Shown here: piece by piece, positions 24,920 to 32,770 of the stretch | Numbering within the stretch: the first letter of the stretch is position 1 | Layout of the letters: each line of letters starts with the position of its first letter | Source of the DNA: UBA9865 sp035647835 | GTDB lineage: Bacteria > Bacillota > Dethiobacteria > Dethiobacterales > Dethiobacteraceae | DNA length: 53,397 nucleotides | Assembly: GCA_035647835.1 (NCBI GenBank) | Contig: DASRMS010000063.1 | Location: 1-53,397, forward strand | Direction of reading: 5' to 3' | Notes under the pieces: generated by a model | The model's input: only the letters and a program-made list of their open reading frames with translations | What the model was told of the DNA's origin: nothing | Databases searched by the model: none | Made by a program: the position numbers and the translations under genes

Positions 24920-25681
24920 TTAGAAATATTTTTCTGGTTCAGTCAGAAAAGCGAATTTAGCTGGCGCTTTAAGAAACTCTAAATACATGGGCAGACCACG
25001 AACCAAACCAAATTCTGGTTGATCCACTACCGGTCGCGTACTAAAACGCGGTGTGGGCTGATACTTGGTATTGGCCACAAACTGTTGGTCTTCTCCCTCA
25101 GCGGTAACTTCAAAAAAGGCGCCACCCGCTAAATCTTTAATAGGCTGATAAACGGAAGAAAAATCAGCGGCTACCCAGTTGCTCATAATTAAAAAGGCTG
25201 AGCCGGGGTTAATGGTAATATGCCCGTAGCCCGGGGGAATTAAGACTTTATCGCCGGCGCTAGCTTCCACGAGCAGGGAATCAACTCCATCTTCATCCGG
25301 CTCTGTTTGCAAAAGATAGTGTGCCTGACCGGCCAGCACTTCGTACACTTCCGGATAGGTAGCTTCCGTACCCGGCTTGAGGGGATGATAATGGCCGGCA
25401 GTCTTTATATATTCTCTGCCAATCTGTCCGGGTCTAATGACAGTTACATCATAACGCAGGCCATGTTTAGCCAACAGCTCACGATCCTGCTGGCGACAAA
25501 GATCACGATACATATAATAGAGCTCTTCTGGCGCTTCTGCCTGGGGATCCAGCAAGACTTCCAGCATCTCCTTTTTGCGACGTACAGCGGGAGTAACTGC
25601 TGCTAAATCAGGGCCAAAGGTAAGCTTGCCTGCTTTGTCAGCTGTCAAAGGTAAGCCGCTCGTTTTCTGTAAGTCAATCAT
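24920..25681 (-). CDS. Cupin-type glucose-6-phosphate isomerase
   Basis: 253 residues of the archaeal-type (cupin) phosphoglucose isomerase family. The metal-binding cupin motif GHYHP ... EVYEVLAGQAHYL lies about residues 118-142, and VLIPPGYGHITINPG supplies the last His. This family interconverts glucose-6-phosphate and fructose-6-phosphate with a bound metal and is unrelated to the usual Pgi. C-terminal FGLVRGLPMYLEFL is also typical. It is 20 bases after the phosphohexomutase gene, and GAPDH is upstream, so the three form a sugar-phosphate group on one strand. Confidence 0.88.
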   Translation of the reverse strand: MIDLQKTSGLPLTADKAGKLTFGPDLAAVTPAVRRKKEMLEVLLDPQAEAPEELYYMYRDLCRQQDRELLAKHGLRYDVTVIRPGQIGREYIKTAGHYHPLKPGTEATYPEVYEVLAGQAHYLLQTEPDEDGVDSLLVEASAGDKVLIPPGYGHITINPGSAFLIMSNWVAADFSSVYQPIKDLAGGAFFEVTAEGEDQQFVANTKYQPTPRFSTRPVVDQPEFGLVRGLPMYLEFLKAPAKFAFLTEPEKYF

Positions 25682-25701
25682 CTATTTGCTCACTCCTTTA
25701 A

Positions 25702-27123
25702 TTATCCCAATAACGTGGCTTGCACTTCAGCCTGGATGGCTTCTTTTTCTGCTGCTGTGGCTGCTTCTGTATAAATACGAAACACTGGTTCCGTGCCAGA
25801 GGGACGTACTAAACACCAACTGCCGTTGACCAGCACAACTTTTACACCATCAAGGCGATTAAGCAAGGCCACCTTAATACCAGCAATAGTCTGCGGCTGC
25901 CAGGCTGCCATTTTATCAATGATGGCTGCTTTGGCCGTGACCGTGGTGCGCACATCAAGACGTGCCGTGTAGAGCGGGCCAAAACGTCTTTCAAGATCAG
26001 TTAATAACTGTGCTGCCGTTTTGCCTGTTTTGGCTAACATTTCCAGAAAGAGCAGGGCCGCAAAAATACCGTCTTTTTCGGGAAGATGCTTGTTGATACT
26101 AACACCGCCGCTTTCTTCGCCACCTAAAAAAGCATTCTTTTCACGCAAAGCCTGACCAATATATTTAAAGCCTACCGGAGTTTCGATCACAGGACACCCA
26201 TAGCTTGCTGCCACGCGATCTAACATGTGAGTCGTGGCCACTGTACGAGCCACCGCCCCGCGAAAGCCCCGCGCCTTTACTAGATATTCCATAAATAAAG
26301 TTAAAATTTCATTGGGGCTATAAAAACGGCCCTCAGGATCGACCACACCTAAACGATCGGCATCACCATCTAAAGCCACACCAAGGTCGGCACCGCTTTC
26401 TTGTACTCGGGCCGCTAACTCCTGTAAATGTTCCGCGGCAGGATCGGGCAGCGAACCGCCAAAAAGCGGATCTCGCCAATTATGAATAGCTTCTACGGCA
26501 CAGCCATGCTTCGCTAAAATACTTTCCACATAACCCATCCCAGCACCGTACATGGGGTCAACTACTGTCTTAAGACCGGCTTTTTTAATCGCGGCAAAAT
26601 CCAGCAGACTCTCCAAATGTTCCGTATAGACAGGTAATGGTTCAATCTCTGTCACTAACCCTTGGGCGCTGGCTGCTTCACTTGCCAACCGCTGCACTCT
26701 GCCGCTGGAGAGGATCGTTTGCAAGTTAGCCACAATCGGTTTGATTTCTTCCGGCAGCGCCGGTCCGGCATAGTCCGGAATAAATTTAATACCCAGGTAC
26801 TCTGCTGGGTTATGACTGGCTGTCAACATCACGGCCCCACCCGCTTGGTGAGTTAAGACCGCATGCGCCACCGCCGGTGTTGGTGTATGTTTGATACAAA
26901 GATAAGTATGAATGCCGTTACCCGTCATCACCTCTGTCACCACTTGCGCAAACTCTGCGGCCAGAAAGCGGGCATCATAACCGACCACGACACCGTGCGC
27001 TGCTAAACCTTCCTTTTGTAGATGTTGAGCAATAGCTTGTGCTACATAACTAACATTAGTAAAAGTAAAATCCTCGGCAATAATTGCCCGCCAACCATCC
27101 GTGCCAAAAGTAATTTCTGCCAC
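25702..27123 (-). CDS. Phosphoglucomutase/phosphomannomutase family protein
   Basis: 473 residues, alpha-D-phosphohexomutase superfamily. Domain 1 has FGTDGWRAIIAEDFT and the phosphoserine loop TASHNPAEYLGIKF. Domain 2 has the metal loop DGDADRLGV, domain 3 the sugar loop GGEESGGVS, and domain 4 the phosphate loop RPSGTEPVFRIYTE. It converts hexose-1-phosphates and hexose-6-phosphates; glucose versus mannose preference cannot be told. It precedes the cupin isomerase gene by 20 bases, consistent with feeding glucose-6-phosphate to it. Confidence 0.94.
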   Translation of the reverse strand: MAEITFGTDGWRAIIAEDFTFTNVSYVAQAIAQHLQKEGLAAHGVVVGYDARFLAAEFAQVVTEVMTGNGIHTYLCIKHTPTPAVAHAVLTHQAGGAVMLTASHNPAEYLGIKFIPDYAGPALPEEIKPIVANLQTILSSGRVQRLASEAASAQGLVTEIEPLPVYTEHLESLLDFAAIKKAGLKTVVDPMYGAGMGYVESILAKHGCAVEAIHNWRDPLFGGSLPDPAAEHLQELAARVQESGADLGVALDGDADRLGVVDPEGRFYSPNEILTLFMEYLVKARGFRGAVARTVATTHMLDRVAASYGCPVIETPVGFKYIGQALREKNAFLGGEESGGVSINKHLPEKDGIFAALLFLEMLAKTGKTAAQLLTDLERRFGPLYTARLDVRTTVTAKAAIIDKMAAWQPQTIAGIKVALLNRLDGVKVVLVNGSWCLVRPSGTEPVFRIYTEAATAAEKEAIQAEVQATLLG

Positions 27124-27263
27124 CCTCGGACCCCCTTAGACAACATTGGTTCAGGCTGTCGGGCAGCCTGAACCCAAGGCTTGTCAAGATATTGTACCTC
27201 ATATATATTCATGATTTTATGCAGAAATCCTGCTAGGTGGAAGTTTAATCCAGTTTTCTGCTT

Positions 27264-28271
27264 CTACAGTTCCTGCTGTGCCACCAAGACCGCCAAATCT
27301 GCCACGCGATGTGAGTAGCCCCATTCATTATCATACCAGCTAACCACCCGGATTAAATTTTCCCCAATCACCATGGTCAGCAAGCTGTCTACCGTACTGG
27401 AATAGGGAGAACCTTTGTAATCAATGGAGACCAGCGGTTCCTCACTGTAAGCTAAAATACCCTGCAGTTCCCCGGCAGCCGCGGCCTTAAAGGCTTGATT
27501 AATTTGTGCGGGTGTGGCAGACCTTTCCAGCTCGGCAACAAAGTCAACAATAGATACTGTCGGTGTGGGCACACGCACAGCAAAACCATCAATTTTACCT
27601 GCTAGTTCAGGCATAATCTTACCTATTATTTTGGCCGCACCGGTAGTGGTAGGAATCATCGACAACTGCGCTGCTCTGGCCCGGCGCAAATCGGGGTGCG
27701 GCAAATCAAGTAAACGCTGATCATTAGTGTAAGAGTGCGTGGTATTCATGAGGCCTTTACGGATGCCGAAGTTCTCCTGCAGCACTTTAACCACCGGTGC
27801 TAAAGCGTTGGTAGTACAAGAGGCGTTAGAAATAATCTGATGTTTGTCCGGATCGTACTGCTGCTGGTTTAAACCTAAGACCATAATAATATCAGCATCA
27901 TTGACAGGAGTGGTCACAATTACTTTTTTCGCCCCTCCTTGTAAATGGCGGGAGGCCTCAGCATGGGTACGAAATTTTCCCGTGGCCTCCAGCACCACCT
28001 CTACCCCTAACTCACGCCACGGTAGTTTTTCCGGCAGTGCTTCTGCCAAGATCTTCACTTCACGTCCCTCTACCCGTAAATTATCTCCCTCTAAGGCCAC
28101 TTCATAAGGGAACTTACCATACATGGAATCATATTTCAGTAAATGAGCCAGCGTCGCATTGTCTGTTAAGTCATTAACCGCTGCTATTTGCACTGTCTGA
28201 TTGCCCTGCAGGGCACGAAAAGTATTGCGGCCGATACGGCCAAAACCATTAATGCCAATCTTTACACTCAC
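27264..28271 (-). CDS. gap: Glyceraldehyde-3-phosphate dehydrogenase
   Basis: 335 residues. NAD-binding start VKIGINGFGRIGRNTFRAL, catalytic SNASCTTNALAPV (Cys near residue 151), the partner His in THSYTNDQR, and the C-terminal WYDNEWGYSHRVADL all match type I GAPDH. It acts in glycolysis or gluconeogenesis. No cggR or pgk is adjacent, unlike many Firmicutes; instead the phosphohexomutase and cupin isomerase genes follow. It is divergent from dapB. Confidence 0.97.
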   Translation of the reverse strand: MSVKIGINGFGRIGRNTFRALQGNQTVQIAAVNDLTDNATLAHLLKYDSMYGKFPYEVALEGDNLRVEGREVKILAEALPEKLPWRELGVEVVLEATGKFRTHAEASRHLQGGAKKVIVTTPVNDADIIMVLGLNQQQYDPDKHQIISNASCTTNALAPVVKVLQENFGIRKGLMNTTHSYTNDQRLLDLPHPDLRRARAAQLSMIPTTTGAAKIIGKIMPELAGKIDGFAVRVPTPTVSIVDFVAELERSATPAQINQAFKAAAAGELQGILAYSEEPLVSIDYKGSPYSSTVDSLLTMVIGENLIRVVSWYDNEWGYSHRVADLAVLVAQQEL

Positions 28272-28370
28272 TATGTACCCTCCTTACCGTCACCGAGTTC
28301 TCAACTCTAGACAAAAGATACTTGATTGTTACTTTAGCTTTCCCCGAGATTGGCATCCAATGCGACACAC

Positions 28371-28399
28371 TTGACAATCGACAAACGATATAAGACAAT
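28371..28399 (+). promoter_or_regulatory. Promoter of dapB
   Basis: TTGACA (28371-28376), 17-base spacer, GACAAT (28394-28399), 80 bases before the dapB ATG. Confidence 0.55.
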
Positions 28400-28479
28400 G
28401 CAAATAAAGTGGTTAGCATTGGGGCTTGCTTTGGCGTCAGTCAGGTAAGTCCTAAATACCAGCCTAGGAGGAATTATGC

Positions 28480-29280
28480 ATGACGATCAAAGTAGCTGTG
28501 AACGGTGCCCTCGGCAATATGGGCAAAACTGTGGTACGTGCCGTTCATGCTGACCCCGCATTACAACTTGTCGCTGCCATTGATGTCAATGGTACTGACA
28601 ATGATATTGGTCCCATTGCTGGTATCGGAGAAGTGAATATTCCTGTCTCCACCGCTTTGGCCGCCACTCTGCAGCAAACCAAACCTGATGTGGTAGTTGA
28701 CTTTACTTCACCCTTTACCGTAATGCAAAATATTGCCACAGCCCTTTCTCTGCAGGTCCGCCCTGTCGTGGGTACGACCGGCATCACTGAAGCTGACCTA
28801 GAAAAAATCGCTAACTTATCCCTTCAATACCAGACATCAGCAGTAGTTGCGCCTAATTTTGCCCTTGGTGCCGTCCTCATGATGCAGTTTGCGGCCCAAG
28901 CAGCTAAATTTTTTCCCGAGGCGGAAATAATTGAGCTGCATCATGAACGAAAAATCGATGCCCCTTCTGGCACCGCCCTTAAAACAGCAGAAATGATGCT
29001 CAAAGCCCGCGGACAAGCTGTCCCCCGGCAAGTTGAGGAATTAGAAAAGTTAGCTGGCGCACGCGGCGGCAACCTCCAAGGCATCCGTCTACATAGTGTC
29101 CGTTTACCAGGATATGTCGCGCACCAAGAGGTAATTTTCGGCGGTCTCGGTCAAACCTTAACCATTCGCCATGATAGTATTGACCGCACTTCCTTTATGC
29201 CTGGTGTCCTGTTAAGTATCAAAGAAGTAATGCAGCGCGAAGGCGTAATTTACGGTCTGGAAAATATCCTCAATTTCTAA
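28480..29280 (+). CDS. dapB: 4-hydroxy-tetrahydrodipicolinate reductase
   Basis: 266 residues. It reduces (hydroxy)tetrahydrodipicolinate in the lysine and diaminopimelate pathway. Visible motifs: Rossmann start VAVNGALGNMGKTVVRAV, VVGTTGITEADL, and the substrate-binding ELHHERKIDAPSGTA segment. AGGAGG lies 8 bases upstream. Although DapB normally starts GA.G, the first glycine motif here is NGALGNMG. Its neighbour dpaB uses a derivative of the same intermediate to make dipicolinate, so pairing them is logical in a spore-former. Confidence 0.96.
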   Translation: MTIKVAVNGALGNMGKTVVRAVHADPALQLVAAIDVNGTDNDIGPIAGIGEVNIPVSTALAATLQQTKPDVVVDFTSPFTVMQNIATALSLQVRPVVGTTGITEADLEKIANLSLQYQTSAVVAPNFALGAVLMMQFAAQAAKFFPEAEIIELHHERKIDAPSGTALKTAEMMLKARGQAVPRQVEELEKLAGARGGNLQGIRLHSVRLPGYVAHQEVIFGGLGQTLTIRHDSIDRTSFMPGVLLSIKEVMQREGVIYGLENILNF

Positions 29281-29299
29281 TTCCACTCCGGACAGGCAC

Positions 29300-29346
29300 G
29301 AACCCCCCTTTTTCTGCATATACATTACTGCAGATGAGGGGGGTTC
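29300..29346 (+). promoter_or_regulatory. Hairpin enclosing the dpaB ribosome binding site
   Basis: Outer stem GAACCCCCC (29300-29308) with GGGGGGTTC (29338-29346); inner stem TCTGCA/TGCAGA. The only Shine-Dalgarno-like sequence for dpaB (GAGGGGGG) lies in the 3' arm, and the ATG follows five bases later. It may be a dapB terminator (CTTTT follows), a translational lock, or both. Confidence 0.6.
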
Positions 29347-29350
29347 TTTT

Positions 29351-29953
29351 ATGCTTTTAGAAGGAAAACAAATCGGTTTCGCTTTACCTGAAGGCCATTT
29401 TTCTATGCCTGCTATTCTAGATGAAGTCCGTAAGTTAGTGGCTGCAGGTGCCAACATTTATCCACTCTTTCTGGCCACCTCTGACCATCCCGAATTGGAG
29501 CCGCACTATCACCAGACCAAGCAGATGCTAGAACAAATTACCGGACACGAAATGATGCCCACTACTTTAGCTGAAGACGTCGGTGAATTATTTAGTGAGC
29601 AATTAGCCTTTGACATCTTGGTGGTTGCCCCCTGCCCTGGAAATTTTTTAGCCAAACTAGTTAATTCGCGCACAACCTCTATTTCTTTGGCTAAATCCGT
29701 TAAACATTTGCAGGTAGGTAAACCTGTGGTCTTAGCGCTAATTACCAATGGTGATTCAGAAAACTTACTCCAAAATGTGCAGCAGATTTTAAGTTTAAAA
29801 TCTTTCTTCCTCGTGCCCTTTGGTCCCACAGATGAAGACGGTAAACAAATATATCTCTCCCGCCTTGATCTGCTCTACGAAACAGTACTGCAAGCGCTGC
29901 AGCAAAAGCAACTCACACCTGTCTACATCGAGCCCTGCTGGCTGCCCAGTTAA
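29351..29953 (+). CDS. dpaB: Dipicolinate synthase subunit B
   Basis: 200 residues, flavoprotein fold. GKQIGFALPEGHFSMPAILDEVRKLVAAGA at the start, VVAPCPGNFLAKLVNS in the middle, and FFLVPFGPTDEDGK near the C-terminus resemble SpoVFB/DpaB, which with DpaA makes dipicolinic acid for the spore core. The phosphate/flavin loop differs from B. subtilis (PEGHF here against GSHC). No dpaA is in the window. It is 70 bases after dapB, and its ribosome site is inside a strong hairpin. Confidence 0.82.
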   Translation: MLLEGKQIGFALPEGHFSMPAILDEVRKLVAAGANIYPLFLATSDHPELEPHYHQTKQMLEQITGHEMMPTTLAEDVGELFSEQLAFDILVVAPCPGNFLAKLVNSRTTSISLAKSVKHLQVGKPVVLALITNGDSENLLQNVQQILSLKSFFLVPFGPTDEDGKQIYLSRLDLLYETVLQALQQKQLTPVYIEPCWLPS

Positions 29954-29978
29954 GCTCCAAGGCACAAAAAAAAACAAT

Positions 29979-30022
29979 AAGCAAAGCCTGCCGCGTAAAA
30001 CCATCCTCGGCAGGCTTTGCTT
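29979..30022. terminator. Terminator between dpaB and tetR
   Basis: 15-bp stem AAGCAAAGCCTGCCG/CGGCAGGCTTTGCTT. On the minus strand a run of nine T follows, so it ends the tetR transcript; it also lies after dpaB on the plus strand. Confidence 0.85.
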
Positions 30023-30602
30023 AAAGCAGTCTGCTTTCTAAATCATCAAAATAAAAGCTCACCAAACGGTTAATCATGGCTGCCATCTTTTGTGCATCCT
30101 GCTGCTGGCGCATAATAATAAAAATACCTTCGATAAATCCATTCACCAATACATAGATAACTGTCTCATCTGCTTCGCTAGGCTGGCGGAAAATTTTACT
30201 TTTGATCCGCTCACAAACCATCTCTAACAGCGATTCTTTAAAATGCTCATATTTGGAGCCTTCACTTTTATCACTGATTACCAGCAGCTCGCGGCCATAG
30301 GCTAAATAAATCTTCATGATGCCTTCTGCAATCTGCTGCGCCGTGGACTTAACGTTGCTGCCGTTTTTTTCACTTTCGTTACGCACACTTAAAATCAAAG
30401 CCGACACCTGTGTATGTACTGTGCGTACAATTTCCGCAAAAATTTCTTCTTTACCGTCAAAGTAACGATAAATATTACTGGTAGAAATATCAGCACCCTG
30501 AGCAATACGCCGCATCTGGGAGCGTGCAAAACCATGCTCCGCAAATTCAGCCAGGGCACTACTTAAGATTTTTCTTCTTATTTCTGGTTTTAAATATTGC
30601 AT
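30021..30602 (-). CDS. TetR/AcrR family regulator
   Basis: 193 residues, normal TetR length. The helix-turn-helix is IRRKILSSALAEFAEHGFARSQMRRIAQGADISTSNIYRYFDGKEEIFAEIV (residues 8-60, split here only for description). The C-terminal ligand domain is helical and not diagnostic. It follows the small membrane protein gene by about 140 bases on the same strand. Its target is unknown; no matching palindrome stands in front of it. Confidence 0.9.
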   Translation of the reverse strand: MQYLKPEIRRKILSSALAEFAEHGFARSQMRRIAQGADISTSNIYRYFDGKEEIFAEIVRTVHTQVSALILSVRNESEKNGSNVKSTAQQIAEGIMKIYLAYGRELLVISDKSEGSKYEHFKESLLEMVCERIKSKIFRQPSEADETVIYVLVNGFIEGIFIIMRQQQDAQKMAAMINRLVSFYFDDLESRLL

Positions 30603-30744
30603 CGATAAAACCCCTAACCCTTGTTTCTTAACTTTATTTTATAGTAACTTATGGCCTTGAGCAATTAATTTTGGCAAGCAAAATACTTTCTGTAATGCTT
30701 GCACATAGCTGTACTGTTTTTATTTAAAATACAGCCCTGTCGTC

Positions 30745-31113
30745 TTACTTCCTATTTTTAGTGAGGTTATTAATAATTAAAGCACTGACCACGATCACAG
30801 CCACATACCAACTGACAGTTAATACGCTGTCCTGTCTGCGCAGACGCGCCACTTTAGTCAATTTTTCTGCCGCGGTTAGCTGCGCCGCTCTCTCTATACC
30901 AACCGGCACTCGGATTAGACCGCCCCACGTATATGTTTTAACCCATTCAATGCCTGTCCAACGGTCACGATAGTGTTGTTTAATGGGCGTATAGGCAACC
31001 TGTTGCTGACGAAAGATAAACCCTAGTACTAGTGCAGCTAGTACAAAAACAAGTAAGCATAACCCTAGACGCTGTCGCAACAAGACCACCCCCAGCCTAT
31101 CTTCATTATACAC
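30745..31113 (-). CDS. Small membrane protein of unknown function
   Basis: Up to 122 residues with a hydrophobic segment near residues 15-34 (LGLCLLVFVLAALVLGFIF) and a second near 98-113 (WYVAVIVVSALIINNL). Between them is a basic, aromatic loop (HYRDRWTGIEWVKTYTWGG). I do not recognise a family. The start is uncertain: the GTG at 31113 has no ribosome site and overlaps a TATAAT-like sequence, whereas TTG codons at 31083 and 31080 follow GGGGGTGG. It lies upstream of tetR on the same strand and may be its partner. Confidence 0.6.
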   Translation of the reverse strand: MYNEDRLGVVLLRQRLGLCLLVFVLAALVLGFIFRQQQVAYTPIKQHYRDRWTGIEWVKTYTWGGLIRVPVGIERAAQLTAAEKLTKVARLRRQDSVLTVSWYVAVIVVSALIINNLTKNRK

Positions 31114-31184
31114 AATAATGGAAATATTTGCAATTATTATTTGACTAATAAGCTGTCATAAATTGACTAAAAACTTCTTACATA
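31114..31184. other. Spacer between membrane protein gene and RNA candidate
   Basis: A/T-rich sequence with two copies of TTGACTAA (31141 and 31163) that could be -35 elements for the RNA; no well spaced -10 was found. Confidence 0.3.
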
Positions 31185-31625
31185 ACAGTCTGCAACCCTG
31201 GTTAAGATACTAGCGTAGGGTTCGTAATGGCCGAGTCAAGATTACTACAGGGCTTAACGGTTCTCTAGTAGTCGGCCAAAGGTCTGCATCGGGTCAAGTT
31301 GGTTCGGTGCCTGGCCGGCGGGAAGATCTGCAGTCTTCTGCAAGGATGTCTGTGGGTCGAGCTAAGATAGTCACAGGTGCTAAACATCCCTCTTGTGTAC
31401 TGAATATGCAGGAGCTGCCCACGACCTGAAACGGTTAGGGAGGATTAGTAAGTATGTGTGTCTGTTGAGCTAAAGGTTGGTTGAGGTTGCAGACAACTAC
31501 TTGAGTTGCTAAACTTAATTAGTTCGTTACTGGGATCTCAGTCAGCCGGCGCGCAGGTCATTACGGGCTCTACACCTTTAATTAAAGGTTCATCAATAAG
31601 CTTGCCGTCGGGCAAGTTTTTTTAT
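31185..31625 (+). ncRNA. Candidate structured noncoding RNA, family not identified
   Basis: A 10-bp long-range stem GTCTGCAACC (31188-31197) with GGTTGCAGAC (31485-31494) closes about 300 bases containing several further helices. These are GGCCGA/TCGGCC (31229/31272), GCATCG/CGGTGC (31286/31305), GAAGA/TCTTC (31322/31334) and a two-part helix GGATGTCTGTG (31344-31354) with CACAG (31372) and ACATCC (31384). After the stem come a palindrome (31574-31589) and a strong plus-strand terminator CTTGCC-GTCG-GGCAAG with seven T (31601-31623). There is no conserved ORF, and a separate promoter for the next gene follows. It is not RNase P, tmRNA or SRP RNA by their core motifs. Confidence 0.65.
31601..31623 (+). 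terminator. Terminator of the RNA candidate
   Basis: CTTGCC/GGCAAG stem, loop GTCG, then TTTTTTT. This fixes the strand of the RNA as plus. Confidence 0.85.
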
Positions 31626-31649
31626 GGTGATGGTCAGGCAGAGTTATTT

Positions 31650-31679
31650 TTGACCAATTCCCTACATTTTTGTTATAAT
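31650..31679 (+). promoter_or_regulatory. Promoter of DUF3786 gene
   Basis: TTGACC (31650-31655), 18-base spacer, perfect TATAAT (31674-31679), 112 bases upstream of the ATG. It shows that the DUF3786 gene is transcribed separately from the RNA. Confidence 0.75.
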
Positions 31680-31790
31680 AGGCTTGGTAAAGTAAGCGCC
31701 CATGCAGCGAACAGTTTGCCACGTTTCGCTGCCAGGTCTTAATTAAAAGATAAGCAAGAAAGATAGTACAGCATGATCGGAGGAGGCTAT

Positions 31791-32402
31791 ATGAATAAGA
31801 ACCCTTATAACATGGCTGTCACCTTGGAGCTGGCGCAAGAGTCATTTGCCCAAAGAAACCCCCAGACGATGGCCAAATTTAGTGATTGTCTTTATGATGA
31901 AACTACGCACTGCTTCACAGTTCCTTACTTAGGACAAGACTATACCGTCAGCTATCCTGCAGGAGAGGTTACCGATGCCGCCCACAAAGAAGTTGACCTG
32001 ATCACCGCTATTCTGCTGGTGCACTACTTAACCGGAGCTAGCGGCGTAGCATTAACAAATAACTGGATCTCCTTTAAAGAGTTACAAGGGGGAAGCATTT
32101 ATATTGACCCCTTTCACAAGAGAGCTATTCAGCCCATGCTGAAAGGCTTTGGCACACAGCCGGCGGCCTTCACGAGAACGGCGGCGCTTTTAGGTGGGCA
32201 GCCAGCCTCTTTTGGTGATCTTTCCTATCGCTTCCCTGTACTGCCGCGCATCCCTATTATCCTCATTCTCTGGCAGGGCGATGATGAATTCCCCCCCAAT
32301 GGCAACATTCTCTTTGATCAACATGCCAATACATATTTGCATACTGAAGATTATGCTCATTTAGCCAGTCAAACAGTTTACGCCTTACTAAAAAAAATTT
32401 AA
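31791..32402 (+). CDS. DUF3786 domain protein
   Basis: 203 residues from the ATG at 31791 (GGAGGAGG, spacing 4-7). Residues such as YDETTHCFTVPYLGQDYTVSYP, VDLITAILLVHYLTGA and FKELQGGSIYIDPFHKRAI match the DUF3786 family found in anaerobic bacteria and archaea, sometimes near corrinoid or CO dehydrogenase genes. Function is unknown. The C-terminal third has PRIPIILILWQGDDEFPP, a conserved feature of the family. No signal peptide is seen. A terminator lies 70 bases beyond. Confidence 0.85.
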   Translation: MNKNPYNMAVTLELAQESFAQRNPQTMAKFSDCLYDETTHCFTVPYLGQDYTVSYPAGEVTDAAHKEVDLITAILLVHYLTGASGVALTNNWISFKELQGGSIYIDPFHKRAIQPMLKGFGTQPAAFTRTAALLGGQPASFGDLSYRFPVLPRIPIILILWQGDDEFPPNGNILFDQHANTYLHTEDYAHLASQTVYALLKKI

Positions 32403-32468
32403 AGTAATTCCGTCAGATTTCACAGTCATCGGACAATGATTGCCGAGATAATCTGTATATAAAGACTA

Positions 32469-32494
32469 AAAAAACTGCCATCTGGCAGTTTTTT
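32469..32494 (+). terminator. Terminator of DUF3786 gene
   Basis: AAAAAACTGCC/GGCAGTTTTTT, loop ATCT, 66 bases after the stop. Confidence 0.85.
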
Positions 32495-32592
32495 GTCTAG
32501 GAACTGTTTTTTATGTCCTACGCTAAACGCATATTTCATGGGACTTCGCACTTTCCCTGGGTTACAATCAGGAGTGAAAGTGAGGAATCGCT

Positions 32593-32769
32593 ATGTTTAA
32601 ATGGTCTACCTCCACCGCAGATCAAGAACCGCTGCGCCTTAATAATGCGTTGTTGTGGACTTTAATGCTCATCGTCGTCAGTGCGTTGGGCCTTGGACTC
32701 TTTCCCTGGCTTACTTTCTTAGCGACACTTCATCAGTACCAGCAGTCTTTAATGCTTTGGGGGTTATAA
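32593..32769 (+). CDS. 58-residue single-pass membrane protein upstream of signal peptidase
   Basis: Translated by eye: MFKWSTSTADQEPLRLNNAL, then a hydrophobic stretch around residues 20-45 (WTLMLIVVSALGLGLFPW), then HQYQQSLMLWGL. GTGAGGA lies before the ATG. The stop is one base before the signal peptidase ATG, so the two are almost certainly co-translated. I do not recognise the family. Position suggests a helper or substrate of the SipW-like peptidase. Confidence 0.65.
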   Translation: MFKWSTSTADQEPLRLNNALLWTLMLIVVSALGLGLFPWLTFLATLHQYQQSLMLWGL

Positions 32770-32770
32770 A

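Noticed and set aside
31185..31625. RNase P RNA, tmRNA, SRP RNA or cobalamin riboswitch
   Set aside because: The RNase P sequence GAGGAAAGTCC, a tmRNA tag frame with tRNA-like ends, the SRP GGAAGCAGC loop and a B12 box are all absent.
31506..31742. 78-codon plus-strand open frame
   Set aside because: It crosses the terminator of the RNA candidate and the promoter of the DUF3786 gene, and shows no protein-like composition.
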